DNA of 64,000 nucleotides, from positions 1,594,254 through 1,658,253 of the forward strand of contig LT635553.1 of assembly GCA_900120395.1 (NCBI GenBank), given 5' to 3'. Position numbers and translations under genes: made by a program. Below are positions 1 through 8,522 of the stretch, one piece after another. The notes under the pieces are model-generated. The model ran no database searches. It was given only the letters and a program-made list of their open reading frames with translations, and was not told where the DNA came from. The DNA comes from Porphyromonadaceae bacterium FC4 (GTDB taxonomy: Bacteria; Bacteroidota; Bacteroidia; Bacteroidales; Porphyromonadaceae). How positions within the stretch are numbered: the stretch's first letter is position 1; every line of letters starts with the position of its first letter.

Positions 1-171
1 CACCAGATCCGTAGGCGTCAGGCCGTTCCACTCAGCATGCTGCACCGCAGCGTACCGATAGGTCCACGATCCGGGGTTATTGACCAAGATCATGCCCGCC
101 ACAGTCATGCCACGCAGGACATCAATGGCTACGATTCGCTTACCGGTATGGGGGGATGTGTTGTTACTCAT
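1..171 (-). CDS. NagX-like (HGSNAT/DUF5009-type) membrane acyltransferase, N-terminal fragment
   Basis: The gene runs off the left edge and 57 codons are visible. The N-terminus contains KRIVAIDVLRGMTVAGMILV, then NNPGSW and HAEWNGLTPTDLV. This is the characteristic start of the bacterial heparan-alpha-glucosaminide N-acetyltransferase-like family (NagX/DUF1624/DUF5009), multi-pass inner-membrane proteins thought to acetylate amino sugars. The visible part covers the first membrane helix and the loop after it. ATG at 171 is used. An in-frame ATG at 186 would add five residues, and neither has a clear Shine-Dalgarno sequence. It is divergent from the broken regulator that starts near 549. The exact substrate cannot be told from the fragment. 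Confidence 0.8.
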   Translation of the reverse strand, partial: MSNNTSPHTGKRIVAIDVLRGMTVAGMILVNNPGSWTYRYAAVQHAEWNGLTPTDLV

Positions 172-339
172 GTATCTGTATCGCATGACTTCGGGTGTTG
201 CAACAGGCTCGCCCAATGGTTACGGTAAATATACCACACTTTGTTCAAGGCTCAGCCCCCAACCACCAACAACCCCTCACCTGACTGATAAACAGCAAGA
301 TACAGACGGCGAAAAATTCAGATACCTGACCGCCAAAAA

Positions 340-418
340 TTTCCTACTGGAAACAGTTCTCTTCTATCCGTCAAATCATTTTCTTTCCTACTGGAAACAT
401 TCCGCTTCTATCCGTCAA
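340..418 (+). repeat. 44-bp-unit composite repeat, copy 1
   Basis: Two TTTCCTACTGGAAAC palindromes start at 340 and 384, exactly 44 bp apart. Each is followed by a TCTATCCGTCAA block. An upstream module beginning CTGATAAACA (about 284-339) and a downstream GC-rich block ending GCGAAAATCCC (about 421-450) are shared with other copies. It lies in the 172-548 gap between a divergent gene pair. No coding gene is seen in that gap. Confidence 0.9.
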
Positions 419-548
419 TTTTTTCGGAGCACGCGGCGGGCGAAAATCCCAAACTTTTTGTAAGTTCGTAGCATCAAACCACCAACCGCACATCCAATAA
501 GGTTCGGTCCACGAAAATGGCGGAACCGATGCCGAAGAACTGCAGAAT

Positions 549-1354
549 ATGAACACTCCCCCAACCTCCTACCGTGATCCATGCGTCGTCCCGGCGACTC
601 AGCCGCCTGCCCGAGGGCTTTCGGGCAGTGGTGCATGGGGTCAGTACCGGCGTCCTACACTAGGGGTATTGGTGGTGCTTGTCCTCCTCTTGCTCTCGGT
701 CGTCTCCTGTGACCGGAAACCGGCAGAACACACCCCCGATGATCGGCGTGCGGCGGACTGGAGGTGTGCCGACGGGTGCGCGGCAATGAGATCACCGACC
801 ATATCCCCATCATTGTGGTCACGGCAAAGATCACGGAGGAGGAGCGCATCCGAGGTCTGGAGGCGGGAGCCGATGCGTACCTTGCGAAGCCGTTCAACGC
901 AGATGAGCTGCGCACACGGGTGGAGAAGCTGCTCGAGCGACATCATTTGCTGCGTAATAAGTATAGCCATGATGCCGGAGAAGAGCGGCAGCAGGAGGCA
1001 CCCTATACCGCCGTTGAGCGGCGCTTTCTCGCCAAGGTATCGGATGCCATATACCTCCGGCTCAGCAGCGGAAAGAGTACCGAGGTGTCGCAGATCGCAT
1101 CGGCGATGTGTATGAGCGACCGGCAGTTTTACCGCAAGATCAACGCCATCACGAACAGTACGCCAACGGTCTATATCCAGCGGGTGAAAATCAAGAAAGC
1201 GAAGAGCCTCCTCGATGGCGATGCGCAGATGAGCTTCGGGGAGATCGCTGAGAGATGCGGCTTCAACGACTACTCCAACTTTGTGCGGACCTTCAAGAAC
1301 GCCTACGGTGTCACCCCGACGGAATACCGACGGAGTAATGCCGGAAGTTTGTAA
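549..1354 (+). pseudogene. Hybrid two-component regulator (HTCS) remnant with large internal deletion
   Basis: The 3' part (about 755-1354) encodes the end of a response-regulator receiver (GLEVCRRVRG, IPIIVVTAK, then ADAYLAKPFNADEL) followed by an AraC-type helix-turn-helix domain (SDRQFYRKINAITN, GFNDYSNFVRTFK, GVTPTEYRR). The conserved Thr and Lys of the receiver remain, but the segment with the phospho-acceptor Asp is gone. The 5' part (549-about 735) is in another frame. It encodes a lipoprotein-like signal (GVLVVLVLLLLSVVSC) that could be the original start. Bacteroidota hybrid regulators normally exceed 1300 residues, with periplasmic propeller, kinase, receiver and AraC parts, so most of the gene would be missing. 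An in-frame stop precedes the receiver part. It may have controlled the neighbouring minus-strand locus. That the two ends belong to one gene is an inference. Confidence 0.75.
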
Positions 1355-1379
1355 GTTTTTCCGAAAATCAAATCAAATA

Positions 1380-1482
1380 CCCCGGGTCAGACGCTCCTGT
1401 GAAGCACTGACCCGGGGTTGTGTTGTACGCCCCCGGCAGGGTCGGCAGACCCGGACTCGGGGTGTGACCCCCTAGCGGGGTC
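1380..1482. repeat. GC-rich hairpins (GGGTCAG and GACCCC types)
   Basis: A perfect 11-bp stem is formed by CCCCGGGTCAG (1380-1390) and CTGACCCGGGG (1407-1417). A second hairpin has GACCCC (1466-1471) against GGGGTC (1477-1482). Both match the stem sequences of the large hairpin array at 16371-16747. They sit between the broken regulator and the convergent phosphoesterase gene, so they may end transcription from both sides, but no T-tract follows. Confidence 0.8.
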
Positions 1483-1521
1483 GTGGGTGGTAGGGACATT
1501 CTCGCAGTCCCGGCACGTCGC

Positions 1522-2967
1522 CTACTTCTCGGGGAGGAAGAGCATCTCGGAGGGGATCGGCTGGCGCAGCATGCTGCGGCTGATGAGCCCTACCTCTAGT
1601 TCATTGCCCATATAGTCCTCGAAGTAGTGCACCTCCAGCAGGTGAAATCCCGCCTCGAGTGCCACGGTGCCCTCGATCATCCTAGAGCTGTGGCCGCCAT
1701 CATTATCTACCAGCTTTTGCCCATCGATGTAGAGCACCGACCCGTCATCGGAGTAGGTATAGAAGCGGTAGATCCCGCGCTCCGGGATATGGATGTAGGT
1801 GCGGAACTTGTAGGCGAAGTGGTCAGCAAGATCGGATAGGTCGATATTGAAGTTGGACGTAGTACCTGAAGCGACGGCATGGTCCTCGGTCACCTGAGTT
1901 GTGAGCTTGAACTCGCCCTCATAGTAGGTATACGCCACACCCTGCTTTTCAGGCTTGACTTCCAGTGCGGGTAGGTAAGTGGCTTCGCCCTCCTCTATAG
2001 AATTGATGCCGGAGGGGTAGTAGTAGGTCCCTTCGTGTCCGCCATTAGGCGTAGTGACCCAGGTGTCAAAACGTCGCTCACCCTCATACAGCTTGATGAT
2101 GCGTGCACCGCGGTCAAGCAGTCCGTAGGCTCCCCAGCCGCTCACGCGACCATATCCGAGCGCGACATCGCAGTGGATACCGAGCATGTCGTTGCTGTGA
2201 TCGTGACCGGAGAAGATGCCCATGACATCGCCCATCTCCACGACCGAAGCAAAGAGCCCGGAGTTGAGCTTGGAGGAGGCTACGCCTTCACGCGTGTTTC
2301 CAAAGGTCTTGGGGTTGTCACTGAGAACGCCAAACTCGGGCAGTGGGATGTGAAAGAACATCAGAGCCGGCAGAGGCTCGCCCCCGTTTTCCTCGGTCAT
2401 GGCGGCACTCATCTGACGGTACCAAGCGATTTGGTCAAAGTGGATCCAGTCGTAGTGCTGGATGTACTGGTTGGGAAAGTAGTCGTTGGAGTCCAGGAAG
2501 TAGAGGAGTGTCTTCTGATGCTTATCCCGACTATAGATGGGGACAATACAGTTTCCCATGCCGGTGAGCTCCTCCGGTCCCTTTTCGCCAATGTAGTAAG
2601 GTGAGGTTTTCAGAAGGTCAAAGATCTCCGAGCGAGTCATGTACTCAGGATCGTGGTTCCCGTTGTTGGCTACAAAAGGCACCCGCAGCTCATTCATCAG
2701 ACGGATGAGTTCTTTCCACGCCTCGGGAGCCGGGTTAGCCGTGACGACATCCCCGTTGAAGATCGCCATATCGGGCTTCTCGGTTGCCAATATGCTGCGG
2801 ATGGACTCCAGCGTGCGAGCGTTTGTGCCGGGCTCGCCGCTATTGAGGTGCAGGTCAGAGAAGTGAGCAATGACATAAGTACCATCGGGACGAAACTGCT
2901 GGCTCCCTTGGGCAAAGCCGAGTGAGGTGGTGAGCAGCAGAAGAAGTAAAGGAAGAATTTTTCTCAT
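1522..2967 (-). CDS. Exported calcineurin-like metallophosphoesterase with C-terminal PA14 domain
   Basis: The 481-residue protein has a Sec signal peptide (MRKILPLLLLLLTTSLGFAQ). A metallophosphoesterase domain follows, with the metal-binding motifs FSDLH, NGDVV, NNGNHD and FSGHDHSND. The C-terminal third, from about residue 340, is a PA14-like beta domain (YSDDGSVLYIDGQ) of the kind that binds sugars. ATG at 2967 is chosen over 2994 because it follows directly on the signal peptide and overlaps the stop of the upstream phosphatase gene as ATGA. It is the last gene of a translationally coupled set with PI-PLC, GH92 and alkaline phosphatase genes, so a phosphodiester or phosphomonoester on a glycan is a reasonable substrate. 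The precise substrate is unknown. PGAP5, which removes ethanolamine phosphate from GPI mannose, belongs to the same broad fold. Confidence 0.88.
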   Translation of the reverse strand: MRKILPLLLLLLTTSLGFAQGSQQFRPDGTYVIAHFSDLHLNSGEPGTNARTLESIRSILATEKPDMAIFNGDVVTANPAPEAWKELIRLMNELRVPFVANNGNHDPEYMTRSEIFDLLKTSPYYIGEKGPEELTGMGNCIVPIYSRDKHQKTLLYFLDSNDYFPNQYIQHYDWIHFDQIAWYRQMSAAMTEENGGEPLPALMFFHIPLPEFGVLSDNPKTFGNTREGVASSKLNSGLFASVVEMGDVMGIFSGHDHSNDMLGIHCDVALGYGRVSGWGAYGLLDRGARIIKLYEGERRFDTWVTTPNGGHEGTYYYPSGINSIEEGEATYLPALEVKPEKQGVAYTYYEGEFKLTTQVTEDHAVASGTTSNFNIDLSDLADHFAYKFRTYIHIPERGIYRFYTYSDDGSVLYIDGQKLVDNDGGHSSRMIEGTVALEAGFHLLEVHYFEDYMGNELEVGLISRSMLRQPIPSEMLFLPEK

Positions 2968-4127
2968 GGCTGTGTCAGGTTGAGTGCTTGGCATATTTTA
3001 TGAAAGATCTCTGTATTTTCGTACACACCGGTGAAAGCATTTGCACCGGCGCCATAAGTATAGACGGGTACGAGGACTCCGCTGTGGCTGCCCGTGGAGA
3101 AGTGCCCGACGGTAGTGCCGGTGTGGCGGCTGCCACCGACCAGTGTCAGCCCTCCTGTCTCATGGTCTGCCGTGACCACCACAAGGGTCTCACCGTCCTG
3201 CTCCGCCCACTTCATCACGGCACCGACGGTACGGTCGAAGTCTGCCGTCTCCTGCATGAGCAGATCGAGGTCGTTGAAGTGTCCGTAGTCATCCAGCTGT
3301 GACCCTTCGATCATGATGAAAAAGCCGTCTGGATGTTGGCCTTTGAGCTGATCCATCGCTTGGATAGAGGCGTCACTGAGGTAGTCGCCACGCTCGGCGG
3401 GTAGCGGAGTGTCCTTGTCTGCCACCAATACCAAATGCTTGGGGGCATCGGACCTTTCGGAAAACTCACCCAGGGTGCGGCTGACCGTATAGCCTGCTGA
3501 CTCCATCTCGGCAATGATGTCCCGACCATCGGTACGGTTTTGGAAGAGCTGTGCTCCACCGCCAATGATGAGATCGCAATTGCTCGTGGGGAAGTCCCCG
3601 ATCAAATCCTCCTCCTCGTCTCTGGAAACGTTGTGCGCAAGGAAAGCTGCCGGTGTGGCATCCCATAGGCGACACGTCACGACGACACCCGTACCCAAGC
3701 CGGAAGCATGAGCTAGGTCCACAAGCGTGGTAAGCTCGCGTCCCTCGGGATCGACCGCTATGGAGTGGTAGTTGACCTTCACACCGCAAGCCATGGCTGT
3801 ACCTGCCGCACCGGAGTCGGTGATCAGGGTGTCGGCGGTGGTGGTCTTTGCAAGACCGATCGCCTGAGCATTATCCAGCATATTGACCCGGCCCTTGTTT
3901 GCGGTATAGAGGTTGGCAATGTGCGCCAAGCTCATACCGTCGCCAATCATCAGGACCACATTGCGCACCTTGGCATCTGTAGCTATGGGGGCAACGGAGA
4001 CCGTCTCATAGGTGCCGGGCAAGCTGACTGCTTGTGTCTTGTCGTCTGTGCCTTCGCCATTTTGCTTTTGCACGCCCGGGGTACACCCGAGGAGGAAGGC
4101 AAGTGTTAGGAGTAAGTATCTTTTCAT
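2964..4127 (-). CDS. Alkaline phosphatase family lipoprotein (PhoA-like)
   Basis: The 387-residue protein begins with a lipoprotein signal (LTLAFLLGC, lipid-anchored Cys15). It shows the alkaline phosphatase core: metal Asp63 in MIGDGMS, nucleophile region ITDSGAAGTAM with Ser105, and VTADHETGG near residue 323 for the second metal site. It would remove phosphate monoesters in the periplasm or at the cell surface. It overlaps the GH92 gene upstream and the metallophosphoesterase gene downstream by ATGA, so all three are probably translated together. It is shorter than E. coli PhoA and lacks obvious large insertions. The operon context suggests it strips phosphate from a glycan or inositol product rather than serving general phosphate starvation, but that is inferred. 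Confidence 0.9.
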   Translation of the reverse strand: MKRYLLLTLAFLLGCTPGVQKQNGEGTDDKTQAVSLPGTYETVSVAPIATDAKVRNVVLMIGDGMSLAHIANLYTANKGRVNMLDNAQAIGLAKTTTADTLITDSGAAGTAMACGVKVNYHSIAVDPEGRELTTLVDLAHASGLGTGVVVTCRLWDATPAAFLAHNVSRDEEEDLIGDFPTSNCDLIIGGGAQLFQNRTDGRDIIAEMESAGYTVSRTLGEFSERSDAPKHLVLVADKDTPLPAERGDYLSDASIQAMDQLKGQHPDGFFIMIEGSQLDDYGHFNDLDLLMQETADFDRTVGAVMKWAEQDGETLVVVTADHETGGLTLVGGSRHTGTTVGHFSTGSHSGVLVPVYTYGAGANAFTGVYENTEIFHKICQALNLTQP

Positions 4128-7084
4128 TTCTGTTCGTGATAAAGTTTAAGCGCCTGGTACTTGTTTTCCCCTCTCATTCGCATGCCGGCATCCAGGCCAT
4201 GCCCTTCTTTCCCCTGCCAGTAGCGCACCCGGATGTAGTGAGGTCCGGCAGCGAGTGCCACCTTTCCGGTCGCAGAGACATAGGCGTGTGAGCCGTCATT
4301 GAGCACCACGGCGGTGTCATCGATCTCCAGCACCGAGCCGTCATCGCTGGTGAGGATAAACTCATACACTCCATCTGTCGGTGCCTGAATCAAGCCCTCA
4401 AAGATCAAGCCGTAGTCGTCATCACGCTGGCGGAGTTCATTGGTGATCTTATCGGATGTGTCGCTCTTGACCAGTTTGCCGGCGGCTATCTCATCAACAG
4501 ACGCAAAAGTTCCTTCGTAGAGGCGGTACTGAGCGCCCTCCTGAAGGTTCGTTGCCTCTACGGCGGGCAGGAGCACTGCTTTTGTAGCCAACATCGTGCT
4601 GACACTCGAGGGTTCACCACCGGCTAGCGCAACAGCCTTGATCGTGACATCTTCGCTCACTTCAAAGGGAGCTTCGTAGCGGGTAGACTCTGTGGTAGGA
4701 GTCGTACCGTCAAGGGTGTAGTATATCGTGCTATTGGGCGTAGCGGATGCCAGATCCACAGTCACCTGATCCTCAAAAAGCACCAGGTCTGCAGTGGTAT
4801 ATACAGGAGAAGCTGTCTCCTTAGTCGTGAGGGAGTATGGCTCCTGCTCTACAGCATAGTCCCTGACCGGCTCATTCGTCAGCTCAAACTTGAGCTCACC
4901 TCCCGCCATGATCTCGTCGTACGTGATGAAGAGACGATCCAGCTTCTTGCCATTGAGGCTCACAGACTTGATGTAGCGGTTGTCGTAGGGGGAGTTGGCC
5001 TTGATCACCAGCTCATTGCCGGTAGCTGTGTGCAGGGTCAACTTTGGGAAGAGCGGGGTCGTCAGTATGTACTCTCCTGATCCGGGGGTCACCGGATAGA
5101 AGCCCATTGCAGACATGACGTACCAAGCGGACATCTGACCACAGTCTTCGTTGCCAATGATGCCGTCAGGCTCCGACGAATACATCTCATCGAGAAGGCG
5201 TCGGGTCAGCTCCTGAGTTTTCCAAGGCTGTCCGGCATAGGTATAGAGGTATGCCACATGATGGCTCGGCTCATTGCCGTGAGCATACTGCCCCAGGAGA
5301 CCGGTGATGTCCTGTAGCTCTCCCTCATGCTTGCGGTCATCGCCAAACATATTATCCAGAGACTGAATAAACGCCTCTCGACCGCCGTGCATCTGGATCA
5401 GTCCATTGATGTCGTGCTGTGGAGCATAGCGGTAGTGCCAAGCAGTAGCCTCGGTATAGTTGCGGCTCACGGCATAAGGATCAAAGTTGGGCTCCCATGA
5501 GCCGTCGAAGTTGCGTCCGCGGAAGAAACCGGTGCTACCGTCAAATAGGCGAATGTAGTTGAGGGCTCTGCTCCGGTACGTGTCGTACAGATCCGTCTTG
5601 CCCATCGCTTTTGCCATCATAGCAATCAGCCAGTCATCATACGTGTACTCGAGGGTGCAGGAGACGGACTCATTTTTGCGATCAGCCGGGATGAAGCCAT
5701 ACTCTACATAGTAGTCCGAGCCTTTTTTATTGATATTCGAGGAGTGCACCATCGCCAGCATTGCCCGCTCTGCATCAAAAGAGCCAATCCCTCTCAGGTA
5801 AGCATCAGCGATAACAGATACTGAATGGTAGCCAATCATACAGTGGGTCTCACCACTCATCAGGGGCCAAATAGGCAGCTCGCCCTGCTCATCGTACATG
5901 CGCAGCATGGACCACACCACATTGTCCACCAACTCATGATCCATCAGAGTAAGCAGCGGGTGAAGTGTCCGATAGGTATCCCAGAGTGAAAGGGTACTGT
6001 AGTGCACCTGACCCTCCGGCAGGCTATGTAGCTGTCCATCATTGCCCAGGTAAGTCCCCTCCACGTCGCTCGTACGGTTGGGAGCGATGTAGGCGTGGTA
6101 GAGGGCTGTGTAGAAGACGGTGAGGTCCCGCCTATCGCCCATGGGCACCTCTATCTGACTGAGGACCTCCTGCCAAGCTTCTTCATTAGCGGTCTGCACT
6201 TCGTCAAATGTCCGATCCTCCAGCTGACTCTCGAGGTTGGCCTTTGCAGCCTCATAAGAGGTGGTCGACAGTCCGACATAAGCCTCCAGCGGTGTCGCCG
6301 CATGGTCAAAAGAGAGGATCGCACGTATGGAGTCTCCATCAGCCGTGGCCTCAGGCATCAGGGTGCCGTTTTCGTATACTTCTACCCCCTGTATAGGTCT
6401 GCTGAAGCGTGCATAAAAGTAGACTTTTGTCCCGGTCGTCCATCCGTCTGTTGCTTGCAGTCCTTGGACCTCATACTCGTTGACCTGCTCAAACTTGGTC
6501 TCGAGCATCGTCCGTGGCTTGAGGGTCACTAGGTCGATGACTACAGCCTGCTCCGCATCATCCGGGTAGGTGTATCGGTGCACACCGACCAGCGGGGTCG
6601 TCGTCAGCTCCACATGGATACCATTGTCCATCTTCACACTGTAGTAGCCGGCATGAGCAGATTCATTTTTGTGCGAAAAGCCGGTCTTGGGGAGGTGGCG
6701 CTGTGCTATACTGTCCCTAAAGAGCTGCGGATCGTTGGTCGGGACAAAGAGGACATCACTGAGATCGGTCGCTCCGGTGCCACTGAGGTGCGTATGGGCA
6801 AATCCATACAGGGAGTTGTCCGAGTAGTGATAGCCGGAGCAAGCGTCCCAGCCCTCCCAGCGGGTATCCGGGCTGAGCTGCACCAGACCATTGGGCGACG
6901 TAGCACCGGGGAAGGTGTGCCCGTGGAAGTCTGTGCCAATGAACGGATCTACCTGCTCATACAGTTTGGGATTCACCGGCATGAGCTCTTTATTATTCTT
7001 AGGGGTACACGCCCACACTAAGCTTGCAAGTGCAAATGCACCTATCAGATGGATCTTGAATCGGTTACTTGTCATTTTGTTCAT
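4124..7084 (-). CDS. GH92 alpha-mannosidase lipoprotein with chitobiase-like and PA14 C-terminal domains
   Basis: The 986-residue protein starts with a lipoprotein signal (SLVWAC, Cys26). GH92 signatures run from VDPFIGT and GHTFPGATSPNG near the N-terminus to GNEDCGQMSAWYVMSAMGFY before the end of the catalytic part. GH92 enzymes are calcium-dependent exo-alpha-mannosidases, most often alpha-1,2. After the catalytic modules comes a chitobiase/HEX-C-like segment (IYYTLDGTTPTTES) and then a PA14-like domain (TSDDGSVLEIDD) resembling that of the neighbouring metallophosphoesterase. A GH92 with both extra domains is longer than the usual 730-780 residues. Start codons at 7084 or 7075 both overlap the end of the PI-PLC gene. 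It probably acts at the cell surface or in the periplasm on mannosides released or exposed by its partners. Confidence 0.93.
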   Translation of the reverse strand: MNKMTSNRFKIHLIGAFALASLVWACTPKNNKELMPVNPKLYEQVDPFIGTDFHGHTFPGATSPNGLVQLSPDTRWEGWDACSGYHYSDNSLYGFAHTHLSGTGATDLSDVLFVPTNDPQLFRDSIAQRHLPKTGFSHKNESAHAGYYSVKMDNGIHVELTTTPLVGVHRYTYPDDAEQAVVIDLVTLKPRTMLETKFEQVNEYEVQGLQATDGWTTGTKVYFYARFSRPIQGVEVYENGTLMPEATADGDSIRAILSFDHAATPLEAYVGLSTTSYEAAKANLESQLEDRTFDEVQTANEEAWQEVLSQIEVPMGDRRDLTVFYTALYHAYIAPNRTSDVEGTYLGNDGQLHSLPEGQVHYSTLSLWDTYRTLHPLLTLMDHELVDNVVWSMLRMYDEQGELPIWPLMSGETHCMIGYHSVSVIADAYLRGIGSFDAERAMLAMVHSSNINKKGSDYYVEYGFIPADRKNESVSCTLEYTYDDWLIAMMAKAMGKTDLYDTYRSRALNYIRLFDGSTGFFRGRNFDGSWEPNFDPYAVSRNYTEATAWHYRYAPQHDINGLIQMHGGREAFIQSLDNMFGDDRKHEGELQDITGLLGQYAHGNEPSHHVAYLYTYAGQPWKTQELTRRLLDEMYSSEPDGIIGNEDCGQMSAWYVMSAMGFYPVTPGSGEYILTTPLFPKLTLHTATGNELVIKANSPYDNRYIKSVSLNGKKLDRLFITYDEIMAGGELKFELTNEPVRDYAVEQEPYSLTTKETASPVYTTADLVLFEDQVTVDLASATPNSTIYYTLDGTTPTTESTRYEAPFEVSEDVTIKAVALAGGEPSSVSTMLATKAVLLPAVEATNLQEGAQYRLYEGTFASVDEIAAGKLVKSDTSDKITNELRQRDDDYGLIFEGLIQAPTDGVYEFILTSDDGSVLEIDDTAVVLNDGSHAYVSATGKVALAAGPHYIRVRYWQGKEGHGLDAGMRMRGENKYQALKLYHEQK

Positions 7085-8045
7085 TCAATTCTTGAAGATA
7101 GTTAATCAATTCTCTAGTCTCGCTACGCCCCGCAAAGTCTACGAAGTAGATCCCCGCAGGAGGGGTCGACATACCCTTCAGCAACTCTAGTGCAAAAGGG
7201 TTTATCGCTCTGGCGACACTTAGCGGAAGCGCCGGGGCAGAACCACTGAGGAAGAAGATGTTTAGCTCATCTCCGGGGACTTCTGCAGCCAGCTCGAGGG
7301 CCTCCTTTATGGCTGTCTTTTTGTCACTCTTGTGGATGATGTCTTGCACCTTATAGTCGTCCTCGATCAAGAGTGGAAAAGGCTGCCGGTCCAAGCCCGG
7401 CCAGACGAGAGAGGTCCGAGCAGTCTTATCGTGCCCAAACGAATCATACTGGGCAATAGGCGCTGCGTCCGCAAATTTATTTCTGCTAAATATAACGATT
7501 TTTCCGGCTAAGTCCTTCTTGGTGGTGCGGAGAGTGATCGGTCCACGGTATACGAACGAGGAGACCCGCTCATCATCTAGAGAGTTCAGCAGTGAGGTCT
7601 GATAAGCCTGATGGTGCTCGGCACGCCCATTCTTGTCGTCCTCCTTCCGGAGCGAGATGATGATGAACTCATCCGGATGATCCACCAAGAAACGAGCAAA
7701 AAGAGGCAAGATATCCTCAGTCCACTCCAGTGGATACTTCACGATCCCATGGTAGACGTCCATCTTTCCGGAGCCATCGTACCGATCAACCAATCGTATA
7801 TCAAACGCGCGAATACCTACAGCCAACTGTTCTTCCAGGCTGATATCTTGGCACTTGGCTATACCGTTGATTGCGCCGGAGTCATGCGTACCCGGAATAA
7901 AAAGATCCACCAGTCGCGGTGAATTCTCTTTATGCGGCTGGGGTATGTCATTCAGACCACTACAGGTAGCACTGGAAAGCCCAAATACAAGCAATAGGGC
8001 AATAAGGAACGGGGAAAAAGTTGGGGTTTTACGAGAACGGTTCAT
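7065..8045 (-). CDS. Exported PI-PLC-type phospholipase C (X-domain)
   Basis: The 326-residue protein has an N-terminal signal (FLIALLLVFGLSSATC), either lipoprotein or cleaved. It carries the bacterial phosphatidylinositol phospholipase C motifs: LFIPGTHDSGA with catalytic His54, IRAFDIRL, and VYHGIVKYPLEW near residue 97 with the second His. Known enzymes of this family cleave PI or GPI anchors between the lipid and the inositol phosphate, usually without calcium. Its stop overlaps the start of the GH92 gene, which ties it to mannoside degradation. It is the first gene of the downstream half of the locus. The region upstream holds a repeat element rather than a clear Bacteroidota promoter. 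A PI-PLC in a SusC/D locus is unusual. Substrate preference (PI, GPI or other) is not visible. Confidence 0.88.
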   Translation of the reverse strand: MNRSRKTPTFSPFLIALLLVFGLSSATCSGLNDIPQPHKENSPRLVDLFIPGTHDSGAINGIAKCQDISLEEQLAVGIRAFDIRLVDRYDGSGKMDVYHGIVKYPLEWTEDILPLFARFLVDHPDEFIIISLRKEDDKNGRAEHHQAYQTSLLNSLDDERVSSFVYRGPITLRTTKKDLAGKIVIFSRNKFADAAPIAQYDSFGHDKTARTSLVWPGLDRQPFPLLIEDDYKVQDIIHKSDKKTAIKEALELAAEVPGDELNIFFLSGSAPALPLSVARAINPFALELLKGMSTPPAGIYFVDFAGRSETRELINYLQELNEQNDK

Positions 8046-8199
8046 CGTACATGGGGAAAGGGTTTTGGTTATTATTTAGCAAACGGTTCAGGAGTTAGAC
8101 CATAACAGCTTATTCAAAAGTCTCAAAAAAAGGTTTACCCACCACAGGTGGCCTCAGGCTCATGCATTTGAAGTTTAGAGGTGACGTGTACTGAAAAAG

Positions 8200-8279
8200 T
8201 TTCCTACTGGAAACAGATCGCTACTATCCGTCAAATCATTTTCTTTCCTACTGGAAACATTTCTCTTCTATCCGTCAAA
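8200..8279 (+). repeat. 44-bp-unit composite repeat, copy 2
   Basis: The palindromes TTTCCTACTGGAAAC begin at 8200 and 8244, each followed by CTATCCGTCAAA. The downstream GC-rich block ends GGCAAAAATAGGG near 8313. The copy is part of the extended element 8149-8470. Confidence 0.9.
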
Positions 8280-8337
8280 ACTTTCCGCCCCTCCCCTAGC
8301 GGCAAAAATAGGGGAACCTGGGACCTTGTCGTCTTCC

Positions 8338-8436
8338 TTAGTTCGTCCCCCTGCGGTAGTTGATGTCGTAATTGATGATAAAGTCCGGCTTCTCCGCCAT
8401 AAAGCCCTAATGCTCAGCCTACACCGACATCATCAC
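8338..8436 (-). pseudogene. Decayed C-terminal end of a PglX/Eco57I-type methylase gene
   Basis: The minus strand reads VMMSV, stop, AEH, stop, GFMAEKPDFIINYDINYRRG, TN, stop. From memory, the block resembling HYGFTxEELDFIINYDIKYRMG closes many PglX/Eco57I-type DNA methyltransferases and type IIG restriction enzymes of Bacteroidota. Two internal stops show that it is a relic. It lies beside repeat copy 2 and matches a second relic at 56318-56417. No other part of such a gene is present here. The family assignment rests on about 25 residues. Confidence 0.55.
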
Positions 8437-8522
8437 CCCCGATTATCTCTAAACTGCCTGAGCCCCGCAGGCGGCCTAGAGCAAGCCACCTGATCAGGGC
8501 AAACCAGCATGTACAAAAACAC

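Larger units (their letters stand above)
8149..8470. repeat. Extended repeat element inside the uptake locus
   Basis: The stretch 8046-8522 separates two halves of a minus-strand gene set. Its core resembles 56166-56453, with shared GACGTGTAC, the 44-bp-unit repeat, and the sequence around TTGATGTCGTAATTGATGAT. Its ends carry related inverted sequences: GGCTCATGCATTTGAAGTTT near 8156 and, on the other strand, GGCTCAGGCAGTTTAGAG near 8462. That gives an element of about 320 bp with imperfect inverted ends. No intact gene is present. Confidence 0.65.

Noticed and set aside
340-418. CRISPR-like repeat-spacer pattern in the 44-bp units
   Set aside because: Only two units occur per site and the intervening spacer sequence is the same at all sites, so there are no unique spacers. 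No cas gene is in the window.
549-1115. Intact 188-residue lipoprotein gene
   Set aside because: After the signal-like start the frame runs out of phase through the receiver-encoding sequence. The conserved residues are in another frame from about 755, which fits a deletion-fusion pseudogene better.
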